The notes under the pieces: model-generated
Told to the model about the DNA's origin: nothing
What the model saw: the letters and a program-made list of their open reading frames with translations, nothing else
The model's database searches: none
Shown here: one piece after another, positions 1 through 10,200 of the stretch
Numbering within the stretch: position 1 is the first letter of the stretch
Layout of the letters: each line of letters starts with the position of its first letter
NCBI RefSeq assembly: GCF_947500605.1
Contig: NZ_CANMSJ010000009.1
Span: 1 to 64,000 of the forward strand
Direction: 5' to 3'
Length of the DNA: 64,000 nt
Source of the DNA: an uncultured Lacinutrix sp.
GTDB taxonomy: Bacteria > Bacteroidota > Bacteroidia > Flavobacteriales > Flavobacteriaceae
Program-made: the position numbers and the translations under genes

Positions 1-3000
1 TCTTCTGAACTTGGTACATCGATAGTTACTGGTACTGTTGCAGTTCCCGCTCCTTCATCAACTGTTACATCTCCGATTGTTACTACTGGTGTCGCATCGT
101 TATCGGTAATTGTTACTGTTCCTGGTGTTGGGTTAAATGCATTACCACTAGTAACTGTTCCTCCAACTGTGAATGTTTCATTTGGTTCATCAATATTATC
201 TTCTAAAATTGGAATTACAACATCAACACTTGTTTGTCCTGCTGGAATAGTTACTGTTGTTGTAGTTGCTGTATAATCTGATGTTCCGGCTGTTCCTGTT
301 GTAGTTGTAATATCTATTACCGTATCGAAAGTACTAACTTCATCAATTGTAACTGGCACAGTTGCAGTACCATCTCCTTCATCTACTGTTACATCTCCAA
401 TTATTGTATTTACTTTACATTCATCACCAATAGTCTGATCATCAGTTGAACTTGAATCTCCTTGACCAGCACCACTATTTGCAGCATTTGGAATACCATT
501 AGTATTAATTGCTCCTGTAATTACTCCGTTTCCATCGATTTGAGCTGAAGTAATTCCTCCATTACCTTCTAAAGCATCAAAACAACCATCGTTATCACTA
601 TCTAAATCTAAATGGTTAGGAATACCATCACCATCTGTATCAATAGTAGTAGTAGTTACTGGGTTTACAAAGTTAGAAGGACAATCGAATTGAACATTAT
701 GTTGTCTTCCAGAAGCTGAAGCTCCTGCTTGGCGTGCAATAACACCTAGTCTAATTGTATATGTTGATTTACCTGAATGAGATGTAGAGTAATTAACCTG
801 TGGAAAATTACTTGTTACTCCAGGATATTCGTTAATTCCAGATGTACCTACTATAAAATTAGATTCTTCTGTAATTAAAAGTTCCGTAGGTGTATTTACG
901 ACATGTGTATCTGCTGTTTGTGACCAATTTTGCTCACCATATCTTTCATTACCATCTACGTCATTAAAGTTAACAAAGAAGTTAGGAATAATAACATCGT
1001 TAACTCCTACTGTTCCTCCAGTTGTAACAAAATCGAATCTGTATTCTGTATAAGCTCTGTCACCTACATTAACTAAGTTAAAAGCAGAACGTGGTTGAAA
1101 TGAATTTGGATTAGAACCATTATCATCTATTGTTGGTACAGTTGTTCCGTTTAATTCGGTAATAGTTACTAAGGCATCAATACCAGTTGTTACATTAGGA
1201 AATCTAAATGTTTCATTTAATAAGAAAGTAGCTATGTTACCATCACCAGATTCTTCTGTAAATGAACTATTAAAATTCAAAATTGTTTGAGAACCACATA
1301 CAGGAGTCGCATTAGTAACCACTAATCCTTCGTCTATATCCGAAATTCCATCATTATCATCATCTTCATCACAACTATCTGGATATGCATCACCATCGGC
1401 ATTTGCATTATCATCAAAACCAGGGCATAAATCGTCCGCATCTATAACACCGTCATTATCTGAGTCACATTGACCATTAGAATCTGAAGGCGTTCCATCT
1501 ATAGAACCACCAACAGCTTGACCAGAATTTACATTTACATTATTTGGTACACCTGTTGTAAGATCTACTGTTCCATCTAATTGACCATTAGCCAATACGT
1601 TTGCAGCTAAAATATTATCTCCTCCTTCAAGTGCATCAAAACAACCATCATTATCGCTATCTACATCTAAATAATCTGGAATACCATCATTATCGTAATC
1701 TGCAGTACATCCCGGAGTTACCTGAGTTGTATTTGTAGTACTAGAAAATGTTTTTGTATTAAATAAGTATCCTGTATCAAATTGCCTTTTCGCAAAAGTT
1801 ATATTAAATTCATCTACAAAAGGCATTTGAATACCAAACCATAAGTTCTCATCTGCAGCACCAGCAGCATTACCTGTAGAAGTTACTTTTAAAAATGAAC
1901 CAGCATTACCAAAAGAAGAATTACTAACACTACTAGCAACTACTAAAGAAGTTGTTGTAGTTACTTCATAATTTAAAATATCTTTTTTATTGAATTCTAC
2001 TACTTCACCTGGAGTTGTATCATCAATATCTTGAATTACTAAATTTGCAGGAACTTCAATAAGTGTATTTGTTCCGTTAATTAAAAATTCGAAATCAAAA
2101 TTAGCAAAACCAACGATTGCTGGATTTGTACTTGCTAAATAGATAGGATAATAAAGAGTAGGCTCGCCATTTGTTGGTGTAAAATTAACACCAGAAAGAT
2201 CTACTTCTAAATTCGCTAAATCTGAATTACTTAATACAGTAATTCTTAAATCTATATTAGTCCCTTCATAAGAACCAACATTAGCATATCGTGCAGTATC
2301 ACCTATATTACCTGGGTTACCACTAGCTGTAAAGGTTAAATCTGCTTCCTCAATAAGAATATCAACTGTTTTTGAAGGTGAACATTCATTAATATCTAAA
2401 ATACCATCGTTATCATTATCTAAATCACAACCATCTGGCACAGTATCTCCATCTATATCTGCTGCATCGTCAAAACCGTTACAAATATCATTTGCATCTA
2501 TAACACCATCTCCATCGGAATCACACTGTCCATTAGTATCTGAAGGTGTTCCATCTACAGAACCTCCTACTGTTTGACCTGTAGTAGAACTTACATTACT
2601 AGGAACACCATTGGATGCCGCATTAGCAGTACCATCTAATTGCCCATTAGCTAATACGTTTGTTGCCAAAATGTTATCTCCTCCTTCTAATGCATCAAAA
2701 CAACCATCTCCATCAGAATCAGTATCATATATATTAGGTATACCATCACCATCTGTATCTAAACCAATACAATACTCAAGCTCGTAAAATTGCATTGTAA
2801 CATTCCCAGAATTACCATCTTCTTTACCAACAGTAATAGTTATTTCTGTAATTGGCCCAGGAATAGATACTTGAATAGCATTATCTGGAGCGTTATCTCC
2901 ACCTGCATTACTAACAACAGATTGACCAAAGAAAATACCATCGGTACCTAAATTAATATCTGACAACAACACTAAAGCATTTGTTCCAGAATTATTAGCT

Positions 3001-4424
3001 GTAAAATCTGCTCTGTCTGAGTTATCTAATCCAGCGAATTTAAACTCTACATTAAAAACAGGTTGTGAAAATGTATATGTATAAACAGCTACATCACCTA
3101 TAGAAAAATTAGTGTTTGTAGGTTGTGTATTTATATAAGGACCAGAAACACCTGCTCCACTTGCACTACTAACTCCATCATTCCATATTACATTTCCTTG
3201 AGGATCGAAACTAGCTGAAACATCTACTCCATTATAAGCATATAACCCTGTTAATGAAGCTGTAGCAGCTCCACCATTTGTACCCGTTGTATTATTATTG
3301 AAATTTTGACCTAAAGCCACAAAACCTGAAGAGCAATCTAACTCGTCTTCGTCTAGAATCCCATCATTATCGTCATCTAAATCTACTGTATCATCAATAC
3401 CGTCACCATCATTATCGGGTAAAACAGTTACATAAGCAAAAGCTGTATCACAGTTAGCCGAATTTGCTGTTTCGCAAATTCGATATTCTATAATATAATT
3501 TCCTGCTGGTACATTTGAAGCCACATCCACAGCTCCTGTAGATGTATTTAATGTTACACCAGGATTGGTAGTACTAACTTGAGCTAAAGTAACATCGGAA
3601 ACCGTAGGGCTTCCTGCTTGATAAACATCATTAGTCAAAACATTACTAATTGCCTGACCGCCCACACCTTCAACCACCGCAGTCTGAACATCATTTGTTG
3701 CTTCTAAAACAGAAGCAGCTCTAACATTAAATCCTCCAAAAAAACCAGCACCTCTAATACCATCAGTTTCCCCAGCATCACTATAAACTACTGTTATCGT
3801 ACTTATTAACTTAGTACCAAAATCAACCGTTGCAGATCCTGTATTATCATCTGCAGAAGCATCCTTTGCAGCAGAAGAAGCAAGCGTATTAGCAGTTATA
3901 GTTGCTATTTCTGAATTAGCTATTGGTACTTCACGAGTTATTGAAACCGGATCACCAGCATTACTGGTTAGATATACTTCATCAATTCTATTCGCACTTT
4001 GATCAATATCAGATATAATAAAACTAACACCAGACACAGGCTCACTAAAAGTTAAAGTCATAGTAATCGGCGAGTCAACATTTGTTCTACCGTTATCTGC
4101 AGGATCGAAAGCTACACCAAGATCATCTATACCTCCAAATTCACCTCCTATATAATCTATGCTAGGAAAATTCCCCAAACTTCCATTATAAAAAATACCG
4201 TCTGAAGCATTAAAAGCCATACTTATAGTCACTGACACAGGTTCATAACCCGCTGGTGTGGTAAAAGGAATAGTACCAGAAGCAGCACCTGGCGTCCAAG
4301 TAGCTGTCCCCCAATCTAAATCAGACTGAGCAGAAGCTATATTAGCACCTAATACGACAATTAAAAGACAAAAAAGACTTCTAAGAGTTTTTAAATTAAT
4401 CGAGAATCGAGTAGAGATTTTCAT
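1..4424 (-). CDS. Giant secreted Ca-binding repeat protein (thrombospondin type 3 / Calx-beta), 5' part only
   Basis: The reading frame is open from the ATG at 4424 to the left edge (about 1474 codons); the C-terminus lies outside, so a type IX sorting tail cannot be checked. Residues 1-33 form a signal peptide ending near SASAQ-type residues (IASAQ). The next ~300 residues look like a beta-rich, lectin-like ectodomain. From about residue 335 there are Asp/Gly-rich thrombospondin-3 motifs (DNDGDGIDD, DTDGDGIPN, DSDGDGVID, DDDNDGISD) that bind Ca2+ in this family. They separate three further unique domains. Residues ~1336-1474 are Calx-beta-like (GDVTVDEGDGTATVPV, then TITDND), with a second Calx-beta repeat starting at the edge. 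Two ~110-residue blocks (about 560-680 and 910-1030) are near duplicates, and a third, diverged, block begins near 1270. Likely a cell-surface or secreted adhesin or structural protein; the ligand is unknown. Similar giants in flavobacteria are often gliding or biofilm adhesins, which is inference here. Confidence 0.9.
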   Translation of the reverse strand, partial: MKISTRFSINLKTLRSLFCLLIVVLGANIASAQSDLDWGTATWTPGAASGTIPFTTPAGYEPVSVTISMAFNASDGIFYNGSLGNFPSIDYIGGEFGGIDDLGVAFDPADNGRTNVDSPITMTLTFSEPVSGVSFIISDIDQSANRIDEVYLTSNAGDPVSITREVPIANSEIATITANTLASSAAKDASADDNTGSATVDFGTKLISTITVVYSDAGETDGIRGAGFFGGFNVRAASVLEATNDVQTAVVEGVGGQAISNVLTNDVYQAGSPTVSDVTLAQVSTTNPGVTLNTSTGAVDVASNVPAGNYIIEYRICETANSANCDTAFAYVTVLPDNDGDGIDDTVDLDDDNDGILDEDELDCSSGFVALGQNFNNNTTGTNGGAATASLTGLYAYNGVDVSASFDPQGNVIWNDGVSSASGAGVSGPYINTQPTNTNFSIGDVAVYTYTFSQPVFNVEFKFAGLDNSDRADFTANNSGTNALVLLSDINLGTDGIFFGQSVVSNAGGDNAPDNAIQVSIPGPITEITITVGKEDGNSGNVTMQFYELEYCIGLDTDGDGIPNIYDTDSDGDGCFDALEGGDNILATNVLANGQLDGTANAASNGVPSNVSSTTGQTVGGSVDGTPSDTNGQCDSDGDGVIDANDICNGFDDAADIDGDTVPDGCDLDNDNDGILDINECSPSKTVDILIEEADLTFTASGNPGNIGDTARYANVGSYEGTNIDLRITVLSNSDLANLEVDLSGVNFTPTNGEPTLYYPIYLASTNPAIVGFANFDFEFLINGTNTLIEVPANLVIQDIDDTTPGEVVEFNKKDILNYEVTTTTSLVVASSVSNSSFGNAGSFLKVTSTGNAAGAADENLWFGIQMPFVDEFNITFAKRQFDTGYLFNTKTFSSTTNTTQVTPGCTADYDNDGIPDYLDVDSDNDGCFDALEGGDNILAANVLANGQLDGTVDLTTGVPNNVNVNSGQAVGGSIDGTPSDSNGQCDSDNDGVIDADDLCPGFDDNANADGDAYPDSCDEDDDNDGISDIDEGLVVTNATPVCGSQTILNFNSSFTEESGDGNIATFLLNETFRFPNVTTGIDALVTITELNGTTVPTIDDNGSNPNSFQPRSAFNLVNVGDRAYTEYRFDFVTTGGTVGVNDVIIPNFFVNFNDVDGNERYGEQNWSQTADTHVVNTPTELLITEESNFIVGTSGINEYPGVTSNFPQVNYSTSHSGKSTYTIRLGVIARQAGASASGRQHNVQFDCPSNFVNPVTTTTIDTDGDGIPNHLDLDSDNDGCFDALEGNGGITSAQIDGNGVITGAINTNGIPNAANSGAGQGDSSSTDDQTIGDECKVNTIIGDVTVDEGDGTATVPVTIDEVSTFDTVIDITTTTGTAGTSDYTATTTTVTIPAGQTSVDVVIPILEDNIDEPNETFTVGGTVTSGNAFNPTPGTVTITDNDATPVVTIGDVTVDEGAGTATVPVTIDVPSSE

Positions 4425-4906
4425 ATTTATGATGGGTAAAATTATTTTATACTTAAATAATATTTAAAAAGCTTTGTTAACGTTAGTATACAAAGCAAAC
4501 ATTTGTTTAAACCAAATATCGTTTGGCTATTATCTTTAATTTTCCATATTTCCATAGCAAATCCATAAAAATACAGCGACAAAAGTAATATCTATTTGTC
4601 AATAAAAAGACTAGTATTCAGTTTTACTAAACTAATTCGTTAAAAAGCAAGAATATCAGATAAAACAAAAAAATCATGAATTTTTGCTAATTTTTTTAGC
4701 TAATCTAAATTTTTGAGAAAATAAATATTGTTTTTCATCGTTAACATGTATTTAAATTCGATAAAATGAAAAACTATTTTAAATTCATTTTATTTCATAA
4801 ACTACATAATTAAATATTTTAGAATATTAATTTAATACTCTTACTTATAATCTGTTAATTGGATATAATAAAATCTATTTCATTTTAACCGTACAAATTC
4901 AAAAGC
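4425..4906. other. Intergenic region between the giant secreted protein and prfC
   Basis: This very AT-rich gap separates two divergent genes, so it must hold both promoters. No ORF of interest was seen. Two small inverted repeats sit close to the giant gene's start: GCTTTGT (4471-4477) with ACAAAGC (4490-4496), and CCAAA (4512-4516) with TTTGG (4522-4526). They could be operator sites. A minus-strand TACTTTTG (4580-4587) fits the TAnnTTTG -7 box and would give a leader of about 150 nt for the giant gene; no good -33 element was found at the right spacing. Confidence 0.5.
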
Positions 4907-4914
4907 TATATTTG
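4907..4914 (+). promoter_or_regulatory. Bacteroidota -7 box of prfC (TATATTTG)
   Basis: TATATTTG matches the Bacteroidota consensus TAnnTTTG exactly. It ends 15 nt before the ATG at 4930, implying a very short leader. It decides the start of prfC: an in-frame TTG at 4912 lies inside the box and so cannot be transcribed as a start codon. The -33 element is weak. Confidence 0.65.
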
Positions 4915-4929
4915 TCAAAATTTATTTTA

Positions 4930-6519
4930 ATGAAATTTTTAGACGAAATAAAACGTAGAAGAACATTTGGAATTATCTCACATCCAGATGCAGGTAAGAC
5001 AACACTTACAGAGAAACTTTTACTTTTTGGAGGTGCCATACAAGAAGCTGGAGCTGTAAAAAGTAATAAAATAAAAAAAGGAGCCACTAGTGATTTTATG
5101 GAAATTGAACGCCAGCGTGGAATTTCTGTAGCTACCTCTGTTCTTGCTTTTGAGTATAACGGAATAAAAATCAATATCTTAGATACACCAGGACACAAAG
5201 ATTTTGCTGAAGATACTTTTAGAACACTTACTGCAGTAGACAGTGTTATTGTTGTAATTGATGTTGCAAAAGGTGTCGAGGAGCAGACAGAAAAACTTGT
5301 TGAAGTTTGCCGTATGCGTAACATACCAATGATTGTTTTTATTAATAAAATGGATCGTGAAGGTAAAGATGCTTTCGAATTATTAGACGAAATAGAACAA
5401 AAATTAGGATTAAGAGTTACACCTTTAAGTTTTCCAATTGGTATGGGTTACGATTTTAAAGGTATCTATAATATATGGGAGAAAAACATAAACCTATTTA
5501 GTGGAGATAGCAGAAAAAATATTGAAGAAACTATAGAAATAAAAGACTTAGCTTCGGAAGAATTAAACACTTTAGTTGGCGATAAAGCTGCTAATGAACT
5601 AAGAGAAGAAATAGAATTAGTACAAGGAATATATCCTAATTTTAACAATCAAGAATACTTAGATGGTACGCTACAACCTGTATTTTTTGGTTCTGCTTTA
5701 AACAGCTTTGGTGTTCGTGAATTATTAGACTGTTTTGTTGAAATAGCACCAAAACCTAGAGCTAAGCAAAGTGAAGAACGGTTAGTAAAACCAGATGAAG
5801 ATAAGTTTACTGGTTTTGTTTTTAAAATTCATGCAAACATGGATCCTAACCACAGAAATAGATTAGCATTCGTGAAAATAGTCTCTGGTGAGTTTAAAAG
5901 AAATACACCATACTTACATGTAAGGCATAATAAGAAAGTAAAATTCTCTAGTCCTAATGCCTTTTTTGCTGAAAAGAAAGAGATTGTAGACATCTCTTAT
6001 CCTGGTGATATTGTAGGTTTACAAGATACTGGAAGTTTTAAAATTGGTGATACTTTAACTGAAGGTGAGATACTAAATTATAAAGGAGTTCCTAGTTTTT
6101 CACCAGAACATTTTAGATACATAAACAATGCTGATCCTTTAAAATCTAAGCAATTATATAAAGGAATCGACCAATTAATGGATGAAGGTGTTGCCCAATT
6201 ATTTACACTAGAATTAAACGGAAGAAAGGTAATTGGTACCGTTGGAGCGTTACAATATGAAGTAATACAATACAGATTAGAGCATGAATATGGCGCAAAA
6301 TGTACCTATGAAAATCTAAATGTATTTAAAGCATGTTGGATAGAGCCAGAGGATCCAAAAAATGAAGAATTTAAAGAATTTAAAAGAGTAAAACAGCGTT
6401 ATCTAGCAAAAGATAAACGCGGACAATTGGTTTTCTTAGCTGATTCTTCTTTTTCTTTACAAATGACACAGCAAAAATATCCAACTGTTAAATTTCACTA
6501 TGTTTCAGAATTTGAATAG
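4930..6519 (+). CDS. prfC: Peptide chain release factor 3 (RF3)
   Basis: RF3 is the translational GTPase that recycles RF1/RF2 from the ribosome after termination. The G-domain motifs are all present in the first ~150 residues: SHPDAGKTT (P-loop), DTPGHKDF (switch II) and NKMDRE (base specificity). The RF3-type domains II and III follow (AKDKRGQLVFLADS near the C-terminus). From the ATG at 4930 the protein is 529 residues, the same length as the E. coli protein. A longer reading from TTG at 4912 was rejected because that codon lies in the -7 box. The gene stands alone: divergent from the giant secreted protein and convergent with the rpoC-side DUF3467 gene, with a two-way terminator between. 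Confidence 0.97.
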   Translation: MKFLDEIKRRRTFGIISHPDAGKTTLTEKLLLFGGAIQEAGAVKSNKIKKGATSDFMEIERQRGISVATSVLAFEYNGIKINILDTPGHKDFAEDTFRTLTAVDSVIVVIDVAKGVEEQTEKLVEVCRMRNIPMIVFINKMDREGKDAFELLDEIEQKLGLRVTPLSFPIGMGYDFKGIYNIWEKNINLFSGDSRKNIEETIEIKDLASEELNTLVGDKAANELREEIELVQGIYPNFNNQEYLDGTLQPVFFGSALNSFGVRELLDCFVEIAPKPRAKQSEERLVKPDEDKFTGFVFKIHANMDPNHRNRLAFVKIVSGEFKRNTPYLHVRHNKKVKFSSPNAFFAEKKEIVDISYPGDIVGLQDTGSFKIGDTLTEGEILNYKGVPSFSPEHFRYINNADPLKSKQLYKGIDQLMDEGVAQLFTLELNGRKVIGTVGALQYEVIQYRLEHEYGAKCTYENLNVFKACWIEPEDPKNEEFKEFKRVKQRYLAKDKRGQLVFLADSSFSLQMTQQKYPTVKFHYVSEFE

Positions 6520-6550
6520 CTAAAATCAATTTTAAAGACTTTTAAGACGT

Positions 6551-6571
6551 ATTACGTCATCACAACGTAAT
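6551..6571. repeat. Small inverted repeat ATTACGT-N7-ACGTAAT
   Basis: ATTACGT (6551-6557) is mirrored by ACGTAAT (6565-6571) 32 nt after the prfC stop. It has no U-tract, so it is not a terminator. It may be a processing or protein-binding site; function unknown. Confidence 0.4.
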
Positions 6572-6705
6572 AATACATGCTTTAAAATAGATTTTAAAAA
6601 ATAAGACTATTTAAGAAGGTCATATTTCAAAACGTTATAGTTTTTTGTTATTAAATATTTTTATATAATAATTAAAAACTATCAATTAGTTTTAAATAAG
6701 AAAAA

Positions 6706-6733
6706 CCTCTAAATTAAATTTAGAGGTTTTTTA
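6706..6733. terminator. Bidirectional intrinsic terminator between prfC and DUF3467 gene
   Basis: CCTCTAAATT (6706-6715) pairs perfectly with AATTTAGAGG (6717-6726). The stem is flanked by an A-run on the left and a T-run on the right, so it can stop transcription from both convergent genes. Confidence 0.85.
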
Positions 6734-6784
6734 TTTGTGGTAATATTTAATAAAACTAGTTTAATTAAAATTTTACTAAAAATA

Positions 6785-7105
6785 TTATGCCTGTCCTGTT
6801 GGACCAAAATTTAATGGGATTGGAGGTTGTTCATAATCTTTTATTTCTCCATGTGCTTTTTCAAATCTTTGAACATTTTCTCCTAAAGCCTTTAATAAAC
6901 GTTTAGCGTGTTGAGGCGTTAAAATTATTCTAGATTTCACCTTACTTTTTGGTGTTCCAGGCATAATACTAACAAAATCAACAACAAACTCTGACACAGA
7001 GTGGTTAATAATTGCAAGATTAGAGTAGATTCCTTCGGCTACTTTTTCGTCCAATTCTATGTTAATTTGCCCTTGTTTTGGCTTGTTATCTTTATTATCT
7101 GCCAT
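6785..7105 (-). CDS. DUF3467 domain protein
   Basis: This 106-residue soluble protein has no signal peptide and matches the DUF3467 family by its overall pattern: an INIELDEKVAEGIYSN start, the middle HSVSEFVVDFVSIMPG, and LTPQHAKRLLKALGENV. The family sits next to rpoC in many Bacteroidota and its molecular role is not known to me. A hairpin with U-tract (7159-7190) separates it from rpoC, so it may be transcribed by read-through or from its own weak promoter. The extreme N-terminus is charged and Gln/Asn-rich and the C-terminus is Pro/Gly-rich, both probably flexible. The association with transcription is guilt by neighbourhood only. Confidence 0.9.
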   Translation of the reverse strand: MADNKDNKPKQGQINIELDEKVAEGIYSNLAIINHSVSEFVVDFVSIMPGTPKSKVKSRIILTPQHAKRLLKALGENVQRFEKAHGEIKDYEQPPIPLNFGPTGQA

Positions 7106-7158
7106 TGTAATTTATTTTAATTCCTAAAAATTTAAAAACTGATTCTTTTTAAAAAAGA

Positions 7159-7190
7159 AAAGTCCTACTTAAATAGCAGGACTTTCTTTT
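7159..7190 (-). terminator. Terminator after rpoC
   Basis: AAAGTCCT (7159-7166) pairs with AGGACTTT (7178-7185), with a short inner stem and flanking A/T runs on both sides. On the minus strand it lies 62 nt past the rpoC stop and would end the rpoB-rpoC transcript. Confidence 0.75.
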
Positions 7191-7252
7191 AATATAATTA
7201 AAACTATCGTTTTAATTTAAGTTATCTCTGTCTGCGCAGAAATTGGAAATTA

Positions 7253-10200
7253 TTAATTATAATTTACCTCTTGTTTAGCTTGCATCATTTGGTCGAATTC
7301 TTCTTTAGATCCTACGATAATGTTTTCGTAAGAACGCATTCCTGTACCTGCTGGAATTCTATGTCCTACAATTACATTTTCTTTAAGACCTTCTAATGAA
7401 TCAATCTTACCTGCTACTGCTGCTTCGTTAAGTACTTTCGTTGTTTCCTGGAACGATGCCGCAGAAATAAACGATTTAGTTTGTAACGATGCTCTCGTAA
7501 TACCTTGAAGTATTGGAGTTGCTGTTGCTGGTCTTACATCTCTTGCTTCAACCAATGCTTTATCTTCACGACGTAATAAAGAATTCTCGTCTCTTAATTC
7601 GAAAGCAGTAATTAACTGTCCTTCTTTTAAGTTTGTAGAATCTCCTGCATTTTCTACTACTTTCTTACCAAAAATAGCGTCGTTTTCTTCAATAAAATCA
7701 GCTTTGTGTGCTAATTGATCTTCTAAGAAGATAGTATCTCCAGAGTCAATAATTCTCACTTTACGCATCATTTGTCTTACAACAACTTCGAAATGCTTAT
7801 CGTTAATCTTCACACCTTGTAAACGGTATACTTCTTGAACTTCGTTCACTAAGTACTGTTGTACAGCTGCAGGACCTTTTATGTTTAAGATATCGTTTGG
7901 TGTTATAGAACCATCAGATAAAGGCATACCAGCTTTTACGAAATCATTTTCTTGAACAAGAATCTGACTTGATAACTTCACTAAGTATTTCTTAATATCT
8001 CCTAATTTAGATTCTATAATAATCTCACGATTACCTCTCTTAATTTTTCCGAAAGAAACAACACCATCAATTGCACTTACTACTGCTGGATTAGATGGGT
8101 TACGAGCTTCAAATAATTCTGTTACTCTTGGTAAACCACCTGTAATATCACCTGCTTTAGAAGACTTACGAGGTATTTTAACTAAAATTTTACCAATGTT
8201 AACTTTCTCTCCATCGTCAATCATTATGTGTGCACCTACTGGTAAGTTGTAAGAACGAATTGCTTCACCTTTACTATCTTCAACAATAAGTGTTGGTATA
8301 ATTTTCTTATTTCTAGATTCTGAAATTACTTTTTCTTGGAAACCTGTTTGTTCATCAATTTCTACTTGATAAGTAATACCTTGTTCGATATTTTCATATC
8401 TTACTTTACCTGCAAATTCAGAAATAATTACACCGTTATATGGATCCCATTCACAAACAATATCACCTGTTTTAAGCTTATCTCCATCCTTTACGAATAT
8501 AGTTGAACCATAAGGAATATTATTTGTACTTAATGTAATACCTGTTTTCTTGTCTACTAACTTAAGTTCTGAAGTACGAGATATAACAATATTTACATCT
8601 TCTCCGTCTTTATTAGTACCTTTTACAGTTTTTAATTCTTCAATTTCAGCAACTCCATCAAATTTAACTGCTAAGTTATTTTCTTCAGAAATGTTACCTG
8701 CAATACCACCTACGTGGAATGTACGAAGTGTTAACTGTGTACCTGGTTCTCCAATAGATTGTGCTGCAACAACACCTACTGCTTCACCACGTTGAACCAT
8801 TTTATTAGTTGCTAAGTTTCTTCCGTAACATTTAGCACAGATTCCTTTTTTAGCTTCACAACTTAATGGTGAACGAACTTCGATAGCATCAATTGGAGAT
8901 GCTTCAATTGCCGCAGCAATATCATCTTCAATTAATTGTCCAGCCTCAACAATTAATTGTTCAGTTAATGGGTTATATACATCGTTAAGTGCAATACGTC
9001 CTAAAACACGTGCTCCTAATTTTTCTACAACTTCATCATTTTTCTTAAGAGCAGAAACTTCTACACCTCTTAATGTACCACAGTCTACACTGTTTACAAT
9101 AACATCTTGAGATACATCTACTAAACGACGTGTTAAGTAACCTGCATCGGCAGTTTTAAGTGCTGTATCGGCAAGACCTTTACGTGCACCGTGAGTAGAA
9201 ATAAAGTATTCTAAAATTGAAAGTCCTTCCTTAAAGTTAGATAAAATTGGATTTTCAATAATAGATCCACCTCCTGCAGTAGATTTTTTAGGCTTAGCCA
9301 TTAATCCACGCATACCTGTAAGCTGACGAATCTGTTCTTTAGATCCACGAGCTCCAGAGTCAAGCATCATAAACACCGAGTTAAATCCTTGTTGATCTTC
9401 TCTAATACGTTTCATTGACAGTTCAGTCAATTCTGCATTGGTAGATGTCCAAATATCAATAACTTGGTTATAACGTTCGTTATTAGTAATAAGACCCATG
9501 TTATAGTTTCCAGTAATACCATCAACTTTAGCGTTGGCAGCATCAATCATAGATTGCTTTTCTGGTGGGATAATAATATCTCCTAAACTAAACGATAATC
9601 CACCTCTAAAGGCAAATAAGTAACCTAACGTTTTAATTTCATCTAAGAAATCTGCCGTTTCTGGTACACTTGTTAATCTTAAAATATCACCAATAATATC
9701 TCTTAAAGATTTCTTAGTTAATACTTGATTAATATATCCTGCTGCAGCTGGTACTTTTTCATTAAATAATACACGACCTGTTGTCGTTTCTACTATTTGA
9801 GGAACTAATTCTCCTTCTGCATTAAAATCTATTGTACGAACTTTAATCTGAGCATTTAAGTCTACACGCTTTTCGTTGTATGCAATGTTTACTTCTTCTG
9901 CAGAGTAAAATGTTAATCCTTCACCTTTTACAGCAACTTCTGGAGTTGATGTACGTAACTTAGTCATGTAATAAAGACCAAGTACCATATCCTGAGATGG
10001 TACAGTTACTGGAGCTCCGTTTGCTGGATTTAAGATATTATGAGATGCTAACATTAGTAGTTGGCATTCTAAAATAGCTTCAGGTCCTAACGGTAAGTGC
10101 ACTGCCATTTGATCTCCATCAAAATCGGCATTAAATGCTGCACAAGCTAATGGGTGTAATTGTATTGCTTTACCTTCAATAAGTTTAGGCTGAAATGCCT

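Noticed and set aside
8550-8795. Plus-strand frames opposite rpoC and rpoB (also 10575-10853, 12081-12311, 12752-13051, 14600-14884)
   Set aside because: Shadows of strongly conserved minus-strand genes with no start signals.
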